This document shows, piece after piece, positions 1-7,624 of a stretch of DNA of 18,989 bases. The position numbers and the translations under genes are program-made. Position 1 is the stretch's first letter, and each line of letters opens with the position of its first letter. The stretch covers positions 1 through 18,989 of the forward strand of contig WTHY01000037.1 of assembly GCA_011522945.1 (NCBI GenBank), written 5' to 3'. The notes below the pieces were generated by a model. The model saw only the letters and a program-made list of their open reading frames with translations, did no database searches and was not told the origin of the DNA. This DNA is from Alphaproteobacteria bacterium (GTDB taxonomy: Bacteria > Pseudomonadota > Alphaproteobacteria > Puniceispirillales > Puniceispirillaceae).

Positions 1-22
1 TCTGCGGTATATTAGAAAGTAA

Positions 23-111
23 TGGTGCGGCTGAGAAGACTCGAACTTCCACGGGATATTAGTCCCACAGCGACCTCAACGCTGCGCGTCTACCAGTTCC
101 GCCACAGCCGC
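23..111 (-). tRNA. tRNA-Leu (anticodon GAG)
   Basis: Read on the minus strand, this 89-nt segment folds as a class II tRNA. The acceptor stem GCGGCTG pairs with CAGCCGC, followed by discriminator A and an encoded CCA. The D arm contains the typical tRNA-Leu core GGTAGACGCGC. The anticodon stem CAGCG/CGCTG encloses loop TTGAGGT, giving anticodon GAG, which reads CUC and CUU. The variable arm has its own GGGA/TCCC stem, as expected for leucine, and the T loop is TTCGAGT. It is divergent from lipB. I could not identify a convincing promoter in the 112-348 interval. Confidence 0.97.
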
Positions 112-348
112 ACGAGAAGTCAAAAACGCTGAACCATACGAGATAGTAGTGCGTTAGGCTCTTATCTCTCATGTCCTGCCAGAATGATCAAGTCCTGATT
201 TCGATGCCGCTTATCATATCTGCGCCTTATGAGGCAGCTTCACAATTACTCTTCGCTAGTATTTTTCGCAGGTTGATATTTGCCTTTCTCTAGCATTCTG
301 GTGCAGACTGCGCGCATCTCTATCTATAGTGAATGTTGCTGCAAACTC

Positions 349-1035
349 ATGGAACGTGAAACAAGTGCATATCAGCCGCCGCTTTGGCATATCCGGTCAG
401 GGTTTCAGCCTTACAGGCCTTTGTTACAGGATATGGAAGATTATGTACGCTCTATGCAAAAAGAAGCTGCATCTGAAGCTATATGGATGTTTGAACATGA
501 AGCTATATTTACAGCTGGGACATCTGCGCAAGATAGCGACTTGCTTTCCCCAGGAGATATCCCGACTATTCAGACTGGCCGCGGCGGTGAGTGGACCTAT
601 CATGGTCCAGGTCAGCTCGTTATATGGCCGCTTTTACATCTAGCCGAGCGCGGTCAGGATTTGCGTGCCTATATTCGAGGGCTAGAATCTTGGATTATCG
701 ATGTTCTATCCTGTTTTGGACTTAACGGAGAACGCAGAGAGGGCCTACCTGGTGTGTGGGTAAGACGTAGTGATATTGGTGCGTCTGACAGGCTTGATAA
801 GATTGCGGCTATTGGCGTGCGTGTCTCCAAATGGGTTAGCATGCATGGATTTGCCATTAATCTAGAGCCAGATTTAGGTGCGTTTCAGAAAATTATACCC
901 TGCGGTGTGACAGATGGAGGGACAACGAGCTTCGCTGATCTAGGCTTGCTGGTCTCGCGTGCAGAATTAGAGATGGCAATTCAAGATTGCTTCAACGCGC
1001 ACTTTGGGATTGGCAGTCCTTTGCAAAGACGCTAG
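349..1035 (+). CDS. lipB: Octanoyl-[acyl-carrier-protein]:protein N-octanoyltransferase LipB
   Basis: LipB moves octanoate from acyl carrier protein to lysines of lipoyl domains (pyruvate and 2-oxoglutarate dehydrogenases, glycine cleavage H protein), the first step of lipoate synthesis in the cytoplasm. The 228-residue product shows the family signature GRGGEWTYHGPGQ at residues 77-89. The catalytic lysine lies in KIAAIGVR (K151) and the catalytic cysteine in IIPCGV (C185). MHGFAINL at 165-172 is also typical. I chose ATG 349 because the family normally starts about here. The frame stays open upstream to TTG 280 and GTG 301, but those extensions do not resemble LipB. No strong ribosome binding site precedes 349. 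A TATAGT at 325-330 could be a -10 box, but no good -35 accompanies it. The gene stands alone, convergent with the minus-strand cluster that ends at 1152. Confidence 0.93.
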   Translation: MERETSAYQPPLWHIRSGFQPYRPLLQDMEDYVRSMQKEAASEAIWMFEHEAIFTAGTSAQDSDLLSPGDIPTIQTGRGGEWTYHGPGQLVIWPLLHLAERGQDLRAYIRGLESWIIDVLSCFGLNGERREGLPGVWVRRSDIGASDRLDKIAAIGVRVSKWVSMHGFAINLEPDLGAFQKIIPCGVTDGGTTSFADLGLLVSRAELEMAIQDCFNAHFGIGSPLQRR

Positions 1036-1151
1036 GTGCTGGAAGAGATATCCTGCCTTTGATAGCAGGCTGGGATCTATGGTCTGGCAATTTAAAATCG
1101 GGAGCTAGCATTTTGTTCTTGGCACTCAGACCAGACATTGACACATCACCG

Positions 1152-1595
1152 CTAAAACTGCTCAAGCCCTTCTAGCACAGGCACAATTACCCCAAGCGCA
1201 CGATCAGCATCTGAGGCAAGTAATGCTGTATCATCTGCCTGCCCCATAAGGCCGTCAACTGGCCCTTCATGATGCACGATTGCATTGCGTCTTGCCCGCA
1301 ACCAATCAAGGCGGCGGCGCTCACCTGCACTCAACCAGTCAAGCCCCATACCAAGCATGTCATCTTCATCAAATTGATAGCTAGCCCCCTCATAGAGCAC
1401 TACATCTACCAATGTTGAAGCTAATATTATGGTGGTTACAGCCTGCCCAGATTCTGCTGCAGCTATTAATTCACGATAAAGCTGTGTGGCATGCGGCCCC
1501 AGCCCAATTCTATCTGGTGCAATCTGACGAAACGCCTGCCATCCCGCACCATTGATTGGCGGCTGAGTTGAGGTGAATGCAGAATGACGGCTCAT
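1152..1595 (-). CDS. Small protein with HEPN-like RNxxxH motif, function unknown
   Basis: This 147-residue protein has no name I recognise. It looks mostly helical: a helix around 34-52, a hydrophobic helix around 53-68 (VTTIILASTLVDVVL), an acidic stretch FDEDDM, then WLRARRNAIVHHEG at 98-111 and a C-terminal helix. R103-N104-x3-H108 matches the Rx4H signature, with a polar residue after R, that marks HEPN domains, many of which are metal-independent RNases or RNA-binding modules. That assignment rests on one motif and predicted helicity, so it is inference. The start ATG (1595-1593) overlaps the TGA stop of the upstream ATP12 gene in an ATGA junction, which suggests translational coupling. 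It is the last gene of the crcB-rluC-HAD-ATP12 cluster. The 116 nt between it and lipB contain no clear terminator. Confidence 0.8.
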   Translation of the reverse strand: MSRHSAFTSTQPPINGAGWQAFRQIAPDRIGLGPHATQLYRELIAAAESGQAVTTIILASTLVDVVLYEGASYQFDEDDMLGMGLDWLSAGERRRLDWLRARRNAIVHHEGPVDGLMGQADDTALLASDADRALGVIVPVLEGLEQF

Positions 1596-2281
1596 ATTAA
1601 TGTCAAAAATACGTGTGCTGCATCCAATTCAGCACGAATATTATTCAGACGTTGGACAGCTTCTGCATCCTCCCCCCATTTTTCGCCTTGATATAGCTCA
1701 TCAAGAAAGCTTAAGGAAAATAGGCGCGCAGCATCTAGCTTGCCGGTCACAAAGGCCAGCCCCAAAACCAAAGAGCCGCCAAGACTTGCCGCCCGCACCA
1801 AAACACCTAATTCCCAATCTGTTAAGGCAGAGATTGCAGTTTCCAGCTTTGGCACATTCAAATCTGCCTGCGTGATTGGCATAATGCCTGTCGTTGTTTG
1901 GAGCGATAGGCCATATTCTGAATGCGCCCAATCAAGCCAGCTATCCCAGTTTTCGGTCTGCCGAGATGCAAGCACCATGTCCGTAGCTTCACGATAACAT
2001 AGCAGATCATTCATTCCATAGCTGACCATTTGTGAGATAAGTTCTGCACGTTGTGGGGAGACACGGTCAATAATTGTTACGGCTAATGAAAAATAGGGCA
2101 TAGCAGCAGGCTCTACCGTTTCTTCAACAGCATCCCATTCATCGGCCACCTGTTTTGCCAGCGCCTCTGTTGGTAAAGTCAGCGCCTGTTTTGCAGGAGA
2201 TTTCAATTGGCGACCATCAAGCTGCACTTCAAAACCATTATCATTTGCGTGCCAGCTTACCTGTTCATAGATGCGCTTCAT
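1592..2281 (-). CDS. ATP12-family F1-ATPase assembly chaperone
   Basis: ATP12 proteins bind the F1 alpha subunit and help assemble the alpha-beta hexamer of ATP synthase. The family is known from mitochondria and alphaproteobacteria and is absent from E. coli. The 229-residue product matches it throughout: LDGRQLKSPAK at 21-31, ADEWDA at 46-51, MPYFSLAVTIIDRV at 61-74, DLLCYRE at 92-98, the glycine-rich GGSLVLGLA near 168-176 and KWGEDAEA at 201-208. The ATG at 2281 gives the usual N-terminus (MKRIYEQVSW). Its stop overlaps the start of the HEPN-like gene by 4 nt, and it begins 23 nt after the HAD gene, so the three are probably co-transcribed. The alphaproteobacterial protein is presumed, not shown, to act like mitochondrial Atp12. 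Confidence 0.9.
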   Translation of the reverse strand: MKRIYEQVSWHANDNGFEVQLDGRQLKSPAKQALTLPTEALAKQVADEWDAVEETVEPAAMPYFSLAVTIIDRVSPQRAELISQMVSYGMNDLLCYREATDMVLASRQTENWDSWLDWAHSEYGLSLQTTTGIMPITQADLNVPKLETAISALTDWELGVLVRAASLGGSLVLGLAFVTGKLDAARLFSLSFLDELYQGEKWGEDAEAVQRLNNIRAELDAAHVFLTLI

Positions 2282-2304
2282 GCGTTTATATCCATTCTCA
2301 CCGC

Positions 2305-2982
2305 TTAATGGCGTGCCAAAATATTAGTCAAAATCTGCGGCAGACCCTGAAAGCTATCAAGTATCTCCACAGCACCTGCTGCCCGCAGCGCAGCCGTTTC
2401 ATGATAGCCCCATGATACGCCAACAAAAGCTATGCCGGCATTTTCAGCACAGCCTGCATCAATACTAGTATCACCGACAAGAACCGTATTTTCTGCATCT
2501 ACGCCTAGCCGCTTCATCATCTCAAGCGCCATATCTGGTGCAGGCTTTCCAGGCACTTCATCGATGCATATGCTGGCGTCAATGAGCCTTGCTACACCAT
2601 TATTATCAATCCCATGATTGAGACCATGCCGTCCTTTATTGGTGACGATAGCTGTTAGCCACCCAGCAGCCTGCAAGTCTGCCAGCGCCTCACGTGCACC
2701 CGCAAAAAGCGGTGGCGGGGGCGTATCCTCTCCGGCCAGACCACGTCCATATTTCTCACGATATGTGTGAAAGATGTCTGTGGCGAGTTTTTCGTCATTA
2801 TCAACAAAGCCCAAAACCATTGGCATAAGACTAGCTCCGATTTGGGCGCGGATCTCATCATCAGCTGGCTTTGGCAAATTAAAATGTGCGAATGTCGCTT
2901 GCAATGTGCTGATAATTGTAGCGGCGCTATCACAAAGCGTGCCATCGAAATCAAATAGCGCAAGCCGCAAAGCATCTTTCAT
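2305..2982 (-). CDS. HAD-superfamily hydrolase, phosphoglycolate phosphatase-like
   Basis: This is a 225-residue haloacid dehalogenase-type phosphatase of the Gph/HAD-IA group. Motif I is LFDFDGTLCDS, with nucleophile D11 and acid/base D13. Motif II is VTNKG (T114). Motif III is the lysine in GKPAPDM (K146). Motif IV is GDTSID (D171 and D175, Mg2+ ligands). Residues 20-85 form the helical cap. The substrate cannot be read from sequence: phosphoglycolate is one option, another small phosphate ester is equally possible. A gene of this type commonly sits between rluC and ATP12 in alphaproteobacteria. An AAGGAA ribosome binding site precedes the ATG at 2982 by about 9 nt. It lies 33 nt after the pseudouridine synthase gene in the same direction. 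Confidence 0.88.
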   Translation of the reverse strand: MKDALRLALFDFDGTLCDSAATIISTLQATFAHFNLPKPADDEIRAQIGASLMPMVLGFVDNDEKLATDIFHTYREKYGRGLAGEDTPPPPLFAGAREALADLQAAGWLTAIVTNKGRHGLNHGIDNNGVARLIDASICIDEVPGKPAPDMALEMMKRLGVDAENTVLVGDTSIDAGCAENAGIAFVGVSWGYHETAALRAAGAVEILDSFQGLPQILTNILARH

Positions 2983-3015
2983 TTTGTCATTTCCTTTATA
3001 GCCACAGCGCCTATA

Positions 3016-3981
3016 TTAGCGTGTTGCAGATGCAAAGTCAGGCATTGATATAGGCATGTGAGCTTCACACCCTAAAAGTGAGATGGCGTCAACAAAATGC
3101 TTTGGCAAGGGAGCAGATAATTTATGGCCATCAGGCAAGGTCAAAAATTGTGCATGTAAATGTAGCTGCCGGGCAAATTGCGACACAGGATGTGCCTTTG
3201 CACCTGCATATTTCCCATCCCCTAAAATAGGAGTCCCGTGACTTGCCATATGCACACGCAATTGATGGGTTCTGCCTGTCAATGGGCGCAATGCAACCAG
3301 CGCATAATCGCCGATACGTGCCAATCTGAGATAAAGGCTGACAGCTGACTGACCAGCAGCATCAACAACCATCTTCTGGTGACCCTGACCACCCGATTTC
3401 ATCAAAGGCGCAGAAATACGTCCTGAGCTGCCCGGATCTCCAATTACAATTGCCAAATAGGATTTCTCTATATCCCCATATTCAAAGGCTTTGGTAAGGC
3501 TGCGCGCACTTTCTAGATGTGCAGCCACTAGCAAGAGCCCTGAGGTATCCTTATCTATCCTGTGTACTAGTTTTGGTCTCTGTTCTGGATAGGCAGCTGC
3601 CAACAAACCATCAATATGGCGGTTTGTGCCTGAGCCACCTTGAACAGCAAGCCCAGCTGGCTTGTTCAAGGCAAGCCAGTCATCATTCGAAGATAACATC
3701 ATAGCCTGCAGGTCAGCCAGTGCCGCTTGCTTGGGCATAGCTGGCTTCCGGACTTTGTGGCCAGAGACACTCCCTGCATTATTTAGCACAAATTCTGGCA
3801 CAGATACGCTCATATCGCAGGCAACCCGAAAATTCGATTTGACCTTTGCACCATCTACACGGATTTTGCCAGCACGTAATAATTTTTCGATTTGCACTTG
3901 ATTTAGACCATCAATTTGCCGACGCAAAAACCGATCTAATCTTGTGCCATCCTCCGCTGCTGGAACAATTATATCTATCAT
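3016..3981 (-). CDS. RluC/RluD-family 23S rRNA pseudouridine synthase
   Basis: This 321-residue enzyme converts uridine to pseudouridine in RNA, most likely 23S rRNA. An S4-like RNA-binding domain spans about residues 13-60 (RLDRFLRRQIDGL...VDG). The catalytic RluA-type domain follows: NKPAGLAVQGG at 106-116, the catalytic motif HRIDKDTSGLLLVA at 140-153 with aspartate D143, and RPLTGRTHQLRVHMA at 232-246. S4 plus RluA-type catalytic domain fits RluC or RluD rather than the shorter RluA. The alphaproteobacterial gene in this position is usually labelled RluC, but the target uridines cannot be told here. Its ATG overlaps the crcB TAA stop by one nucleotide (TAATG), implying coupled translation. 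Confidence 0.9.
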   Translation of the reverse strand: MIDIIVPAAEDGTRLDRFLRRQIDGLNQVQIEKLLRAGKIRVDGAKVKSNFRVACDMSVSVPEFVLNNAGSVSGHKVRKPAMPKQAALADLQAMMLSSNDDWLALNKPAGLAVQGGSGTNRHIDGLLAAAYPEQRPKLVHRIDKDTSGLLLVAAHLESARSLTKAFEYGDIEKSYLAIVIGDPGSSGRISAPLMKSGGQGHQKMVVDAAGQSAVSLYLRLARIGDYALVALRPLTGRTHQLRVHMASHGTPILGDGKYAGAKAHPVSQFARQLHLHAQFLTLPDGHKLSAPLPKHFVDAISLLGCEAHMPISMPDFASATR

Positions 3982-4367
3982 TACGGCAACATAATCTGGC
4001 GGATCAGCATCATGCCCGCTCCAAACGCTATCAGAGACAGCACGACAGACCCTATAATATAGCTAAACAAGACGACCATCTCACCACGTTGGAATAATGT
4101 ATAGCTATCCAGCGCGTAAGTTGAAAAGGTTGTAAGCGCCCCAAGAAATCCAACTGTAATAGCCAGCCGAACGGGCTCTGCAATCGTTGGCGTTACCGCA
4201 ATAAACCCAGCTATCGCTCCCATAAGAAGGCTTCCTGCTATATTCACACTAAGTGTCGCCACCCATGAGGATGCACCGAATTGACCAACAATATAAAGGG
4301 CAACTGCATAGCGCGCCACAGCCCCGAAAGCGCCTCCAATTGCCACTGATAGAAAATGCAAAACCAT
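3981..4367 (-). CDS. crcB: Fluoride channel FluC/CrcB
   Basis: CrcB (FluC) proteins are dual-topology dimeric channels of the inner membrane that let fluoride leave the cell. The 128-residue product has four hydrophobic segments, at roughly 3-24, 35-57, 68-88 and 98-122. It carries the conserved GGAFGAVARY at 11-20, the pore asparagine in VNIAGSLLMG (N42), and GFLGALTTFSTYALDS at 73-88, which includes the pore phenylalanine and Na+ site residues of the family. It is probably the first gene of the crcB-rluC-HAD-ATP12-HEPN-like cluster. Its 5' side faces the divergent EamA gene across 150 nt. I see no fluoride riboswitch in that interval. No second crcB copy adjoins it, so it would act as a homodimer. 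Confidence 0.93.
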   Translation of the reverse strand: MVLHFLSVAIGGAFGAVARYAVALYIVGQFGASSWVATLSVNIAGSLLMGAIAGFIAVTPTIAEPVRLAITVGFLGALTTFSTYALDSYTLFQRGEMVVLFSYIIGSVVLSLIAFGAGMMLIRQIMLP

Positions 4368-4435
4368 GCCTCGTGCTTAGCTGATTTTCATCACAATATC
4401 TAGAGGTGAGAAGCAGGTGTTTTCTCTTTTGCTGT

Positions 4436-4463
4436 TTGACAGAAAAGCAGATAGTCTCAAAAT
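4436..4463 (+). promoter_or_regulatory. Candidate sigma70 promoter for the EamA transporter gene
   Basis: A consensus -35 hexamer TTGACA at 4436-4441 is followed after 16 bp by CAAAAT at 4458-4463, which matches four of six -10 positions. Transcription would start near 4470, about 48 nt before the ATG at 4518. The -35 is perfect but the -10 is mediocre. No other candidate in the 4368-4517 interval looks better. Confidence 0.45.
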
Positions 4464-4517
4464 TACACCTGCACGCCTCCACCACGCAATCGTTCAACGC
4501 TGCAAAGGATAGCCCTA

Positions 4518-5390
4518 ATGTCAGTCACGCTACGTGCTATCTTGTTGATGATTTCTGCCATGGTGCTTTTTGCATTTGCAGATTTGTGTTTGAAGCTTGC
4601 CGCCACAACTTTACCACTTGGCCAAGTGCTTCTGGGATTAGGATTAGGCTCTGGATGCATCTTCGCCCTTATGCTTAAGGTAAAACGCCAACCGCTCTTT
4701 CGGCGCGACTTTTGGCACCATGCTGTCCTATTAAGAAATGGCGGCGAGGTATTTGCATCTATATTTATGTTTCAAGCCATCGCATTCGCGCCCTTATCTA
4801 CTGTATCAGTTATAATGCAGACATTGCCATTATGCTTAATCGTCATTGCAGCTTTGTTTTTAGGTGAAACGATTGGGATACGCAGAATTAGCGCAATCCT
4901 TATTGGGTTCTTAGGTGCTGTCATTGTTCTTCGGCCCGGCTTTGGAGACTTTAATATCTATTCTGGCTTCGCCTTGATAGGTGTGCTTGGCATGGCAGCA
5001 AGAGATGTTGGCGCACGTGTTGCACCAAACACTATTTCTACCATTAGGTTAAGTTTCTATGGCACATTTGCGATTACGGTTTCAGCTATCATTATCTTAT
5101 GCGTAACAGAAAGTCCCATCTGGCCGACGCCATCGGCTTGGGCCTACCTGGCAGGCCTCGCCATTTTAGCCACTGGCGGGTTTCTAACCTCTATTTCTGC
5201 CATGCGTATGGTAGATATGTCAGTCATCAGCCCTTTCCGCTACACGCGCGTTATTTTTGCTCTCGCTATTGGCGTGTTCCTATTAGATGAGACTGTGGAT
5301 TTTATAACTGTACTAGGCTCTACGCTTATTGTGGGTGCTGGTTTATATAGCTGGGTTAGAGAGCAGCAATTATCCCAGAAACATAGCTAG
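4518..5390 (+). CDS. EamA/DMT-family transporter (10 TM)
   Basis: This 290-residue inner-membrane protein has about ten hydrophobic segments arranged as two EamA repeats, the pattern of the drug/metabolite transporter superfamily. The first repeat ends near residue 140, with the typical LFLGETIGIRRISAILIGFLGAVIVLRPG at about 115-143. The second ends with the matching block around LLDETVDFITVLGSTLIVGAGLY at about 254-277. The substrate cannot be deduced: metabolite export is the usual role and no drug-resistance function should be assumed. An AAAGGA ribosome binding site at 4504-4509 supports the ATG at 4518. It is the only plus-strand gene between lipB and the right edge. Its stop codon overlaps that of the convergent DUF429-like gene in a shared CTAG. 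Confidence 0.9.
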   Translation: MSVTLRAILLMISAMVLFAFADLCLKLAATTLPLGQVLLGLGLGSGCIFALMLKVKRQPLFRRDFWHHAVLLRNGGEVFASIFMFQAIAFAPLSTVSVIMQTLPLCLIVIAALFLGETIGIRRISAILIGFLGAVIVLRPGFGDFNIYSGFALIGVLGMAARDVGARVAPNTISTIRLSFYGTFAITVSAIIILCVTESPIWPTPSAWAYLAGLAILATGGFLTSISAMRMVDMSVISPFRYTRVIFALAIGVFLLDETVDFITVLGSTLIVGAGLYSWVREQQLSQKHS

Positions 5391-6271
5391 GCTTTGTGTG
5401 CCTTAACACCAAATATCCACCCTTCTTTTGCAGCCTCATAGCCAGGTATCCACATCTCAGCCTCTCGCGCTAACGCACGCAAGGCAGCCGCTGAAATCAT
5501 TGCATCTGATAAATCAGCATCAGGACCTGTTGCTCTATAGGCATCAGGCACTGGCTGAGACTGAAAATAGGCGAGCCCCTTATTCAGAAAGGCAGCCTCG
5601 GCATGCGCACCCTTTATGGGCTTTAACCCTGCCATTGCAAAATAATAGCTTGGAAATATTTCAGCTAGCATGAGGGATTTGTTGCCATCTTCATCAAAGG
5701 GCCAGATTGCAGCCCGTTTGCCAAGAGCATGTAAAAGCCGCATGCCAGCAAGTGAGCCTGTGCCGACACCAGCAGGCCCCACACAGTTAAATGTAGGACT
5801 AGGACTACGAATTGATGCCGCTACTAATTCTGTTTGCCTCCGCCGAGATAAAAACCGGGCGCCACGCTGTTTTGGTGCATTATAAAATGGCCCGTAACTA
5901 TCTGACGCCCATATACCACCACCATACAGATCTGGTTTATCCTGATTTGCCTCATCAATCATTTGCCATAAGGCGCGCGGCGTAGTTGGTGCAGCCTCAA
6001 CATCTGGATAATAGGCACCAATATCACAAAATGGATGTGCAAAGGCAAAATCTATGCCTGCAAATATACGCGCATTCACTGATTCAGATAAAAGCCAGTC
6101 AGCGACATCTTGACGAGACCAAGCCGATTTTCCATGCGGCGGCGCTACCATAATCGGGGCGGCGTCCCCAGCCTTACAGATAGCAACCGCAATACCGCGA
6201 TGACGATCTCCCTTCGCCCCAGACCAATCAATACCAGCATAAATGTCAAATTCTGGTAGCTGAACCCTCAC
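5387..6271 (-). CDS. DUF429-like protein, probable RNase H-like fold
   Basis: I do not know a function for this 294-residue soluble protein. It resembles DUF429-type proteins, which are predicted to adopt an RNase H/RuvC-like fold. A first strand carries an aspartate (YAGIDWSGAK, D15) and a second carries another (FAGIDFAFAHP, D74). A third segment, LAEIFPSYY, has E204, and a helix near the end has acidic residues (DADLSDAMISAAALRAL, D253 and D256). Those positions follow the order of a metal-binding acidic set, but this is inference. The middle (112-165) is rich in aromatic residues, arginine and glycine. The start is GTG at 6271, overlapping the rarA stop in a GTGA junction, so it is probably co-transcribed with rarA. 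Extension upstream is possible but unnecessary. Confidence 0.82.
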   Translation of the reverse strand: MRVQLPEFDIYAGIDWSGAKGDRHRGIAVAICKAGDAAPIMVAPPHGKSAWSRQDVADWLLSESVNARIFAGIDFAFAHPFCDIGAYYPDVEAAPTTPRALWQMIDEANQDKPDLYGGGIWASDSYGPFYNAPKQRGARFLSRRRQTELVAASIRSPSPTFNCVGPAGVGTGSLAGMRLLHALGKRAAIWPFDEDGNKSLMLAEIFPSYYFAMAGLKPIKGAHAEAAFLNKGLAYFQSQPVPDAYRATGPDADLSDAMISAAALRALAREAEMWIPGYEAAKEGWIFGVKAHKA

Positions 6272-7581
6272 GATTTACCTGCATCTTGTTTTTGCGCGCG
6301 CAATCTATCCCAATAGGCAAGGCGCTTAGCAATGTCACGTTCAAACCCGCGTTCTACCGGCTGATAAAGGCTTGGCCTGCCGAGTGCATCTGGAAAACAA
6401 TTTTGTGCGGCAAACCCGTCTTGCGTGTCATGATCATAATGGTAGCCCTCACCATATCCCATATCCCGCATCATGCTAGTTGGCGCATTTAAGATATGTT
6501 TTGGCGGCATCAGCGTGCCATTCTGTTTTGCTAGCTGCTGGGCAGCTTTCCAGGCCACATAGGCTGAGTTTGATTTCGGGGCAGTCGCCAGATAAATCAC
6601 AAGCTCGGCTATTGCAAGATCTCCCTCAGGGCTGCCAAGCCGGTCATAACTATGCCAAGCTGCAATAGCTTTCTCAACAGCTTGTGGCTCTGCAAGCCCT
6701 ATATCTTCTGATGCAAAGCGTGTGAGACGCCGCAAAATATATTGCGGGTCTTCACCTGCTAACATCATACGGGCAAGCCAATATAGAGCTGCATCACAAT
6801 CTGAAGCGCGAAGCGATTTATGCAAAGCTGAAATCAGATTGAAATGTTCATCCCCTGCCCTGTCATATTTCAAAGCCCGTTTTGAGAGATGCACACCAAG
6901 AGCGGCAACATCTAACGCTGGCTCAGATGGCAGATGCATAAGCCCCTCAACCAAGTTCAGAAGATAACGACCATCACCATCAGCCATTTTGACAAGCTCT
7001 AAGCGTGCTTCAGCCTCTAAAGCCAGCTTTTCACCTAAGTAAGTCTCAGCCCGCTTCAGCAGCTCTTCTAACGCGCTTTCATCTAAGGGAGATAAAACCA
7101 GTATCTGTGCACGTGATAGCAAAGCTGCATTTAACGCAAAAGAAGGATTTTCGGTTGTTGCCCCAACAAGTCGTACCAACCCAGATTCCATCGCAGGCAG
7201 CAAGGCATCCTGCTGTGCTTTATTAAATCTGTGTATCTCATCAACAAACAACAGCGTCTTTTGACCTTGTGCAAAACGGTCCTGTGCCGCTTTAAATATA
7301 CGGCGTAAATCTGCAACCCCGTCAAATACTGCTGAGAGCGCAATAAAATCCTGGCCGGTTTCCGCACCCAAGATACGGGCAATGGTAGTCTTGCCTGTGC
7401 CTGGCGGTCCCCATAAAACATAAGACCCATTTTGTAATTGTGCTGAAGACAGGCTAGTGACCTGAGGCTGACCTAAAACATCTTTCAGCTTATCTGGTCG
7501 CAATAGCTCAGCAAGTGGCTTTGGCGCGTCTAAAAGCGGCTCATTCAGGTCTTTAGCTTTTGTCATATGCTTATTTGACAT
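6268..7581 (-). CDS. rarA: Replication-associated recombination protein A (RarA/MgsA AAA+ ATPase)
   Basis: RarA is a clamp-loader-like AAA+ ATPase that acts at stalled replication forks and is related to eukaryotic WRNIP1/Mgs1. From ATG 7581 the product has 437 residues, the normal length. It shows Walker A GPPGTGKT at 58-65, Walker B LLFVDEIHRFN at 110-120, sensor-1 region GATTENPSF at 140-148 and arginine-finger region LLSRAQ at 154-159. A C-terminal tetramerisation region follows, with MMRDMGYGEGYHYDHD at 370-385. The frame is open upstream to TTG 7638, but that codon lies inside the rplQ terminator hairpin, so the longer version is rejected. An AAGG element about 10 nt before ATG 7581 supports this start. 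The gene lies just downstream of the ribosomal operon terminator and probably has its own promoter, which I could not place. Confidence 0.95.
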   Translation of the reverse strand: MSNKHMTKAKDLNEPLLDAPKPLAELLRPDKLKDVLGQPQVTSLSSAQLQNGSYVLWGPPGTGKTTIARILGAETGQDFIALSAVFDGVADLRRIFKAAQDRFAQGQKTLLFVDEIHRFNKAQQDALLPAMESGLVRLVGATTENPSFALNAALLSRAQILVLSPLDESALEELLKRAETYLGEKLALEAEARLELVKMADGDGRYLLNLVEGLMHLPSEPALDVAALGVHLSKRALKYDRAGDEHFNLISALHKSLRASDCDAALYWLARMMLAGEDPQYILRRLTRFASEDIGLAEPQAVEKAIAAWHSYDRLGSPEGDLAIAELVIYLATAPKSNSAYVAWKAAQQLAKQNGTLMPPKHILNAPTSMMRDMGYGEGYHYDHDTQDGFAAQNCFPDALGRPSLYQPVERGFERDIAKRLAYWDRLRAQKQDAGKS

Positions 7582-7624
7582 CAACCACTTACCTTCGAGC
7601 AAGATGAAATACTGGCTAGCAACG

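Noticed and set aside
280..348. N-terminal extension of lipB from TTG 280 or GTG 301
   Set aside because: Neither codon has a ribosome binding site and the added residues do not resemble LipB. ATG 349 gives the normal family N-terminus.
1052..1133. Inverted repeats between lipB and the convergent cluster: CCTGC/GCAGG (1052-1069) and TGGTCTG/CAGACCA (1080-1133)
   Set aside because: The stems are short, the second loop is about 40 nt, and no T run follows on either strand. Not convincing as terminators.
4368..4517. Fluoride (crcB) riboswitch before crcB
   Set aside because: I could not find the conserved motif or a suitable pseudoknot layout in the 150-nt interval on the minus strand.
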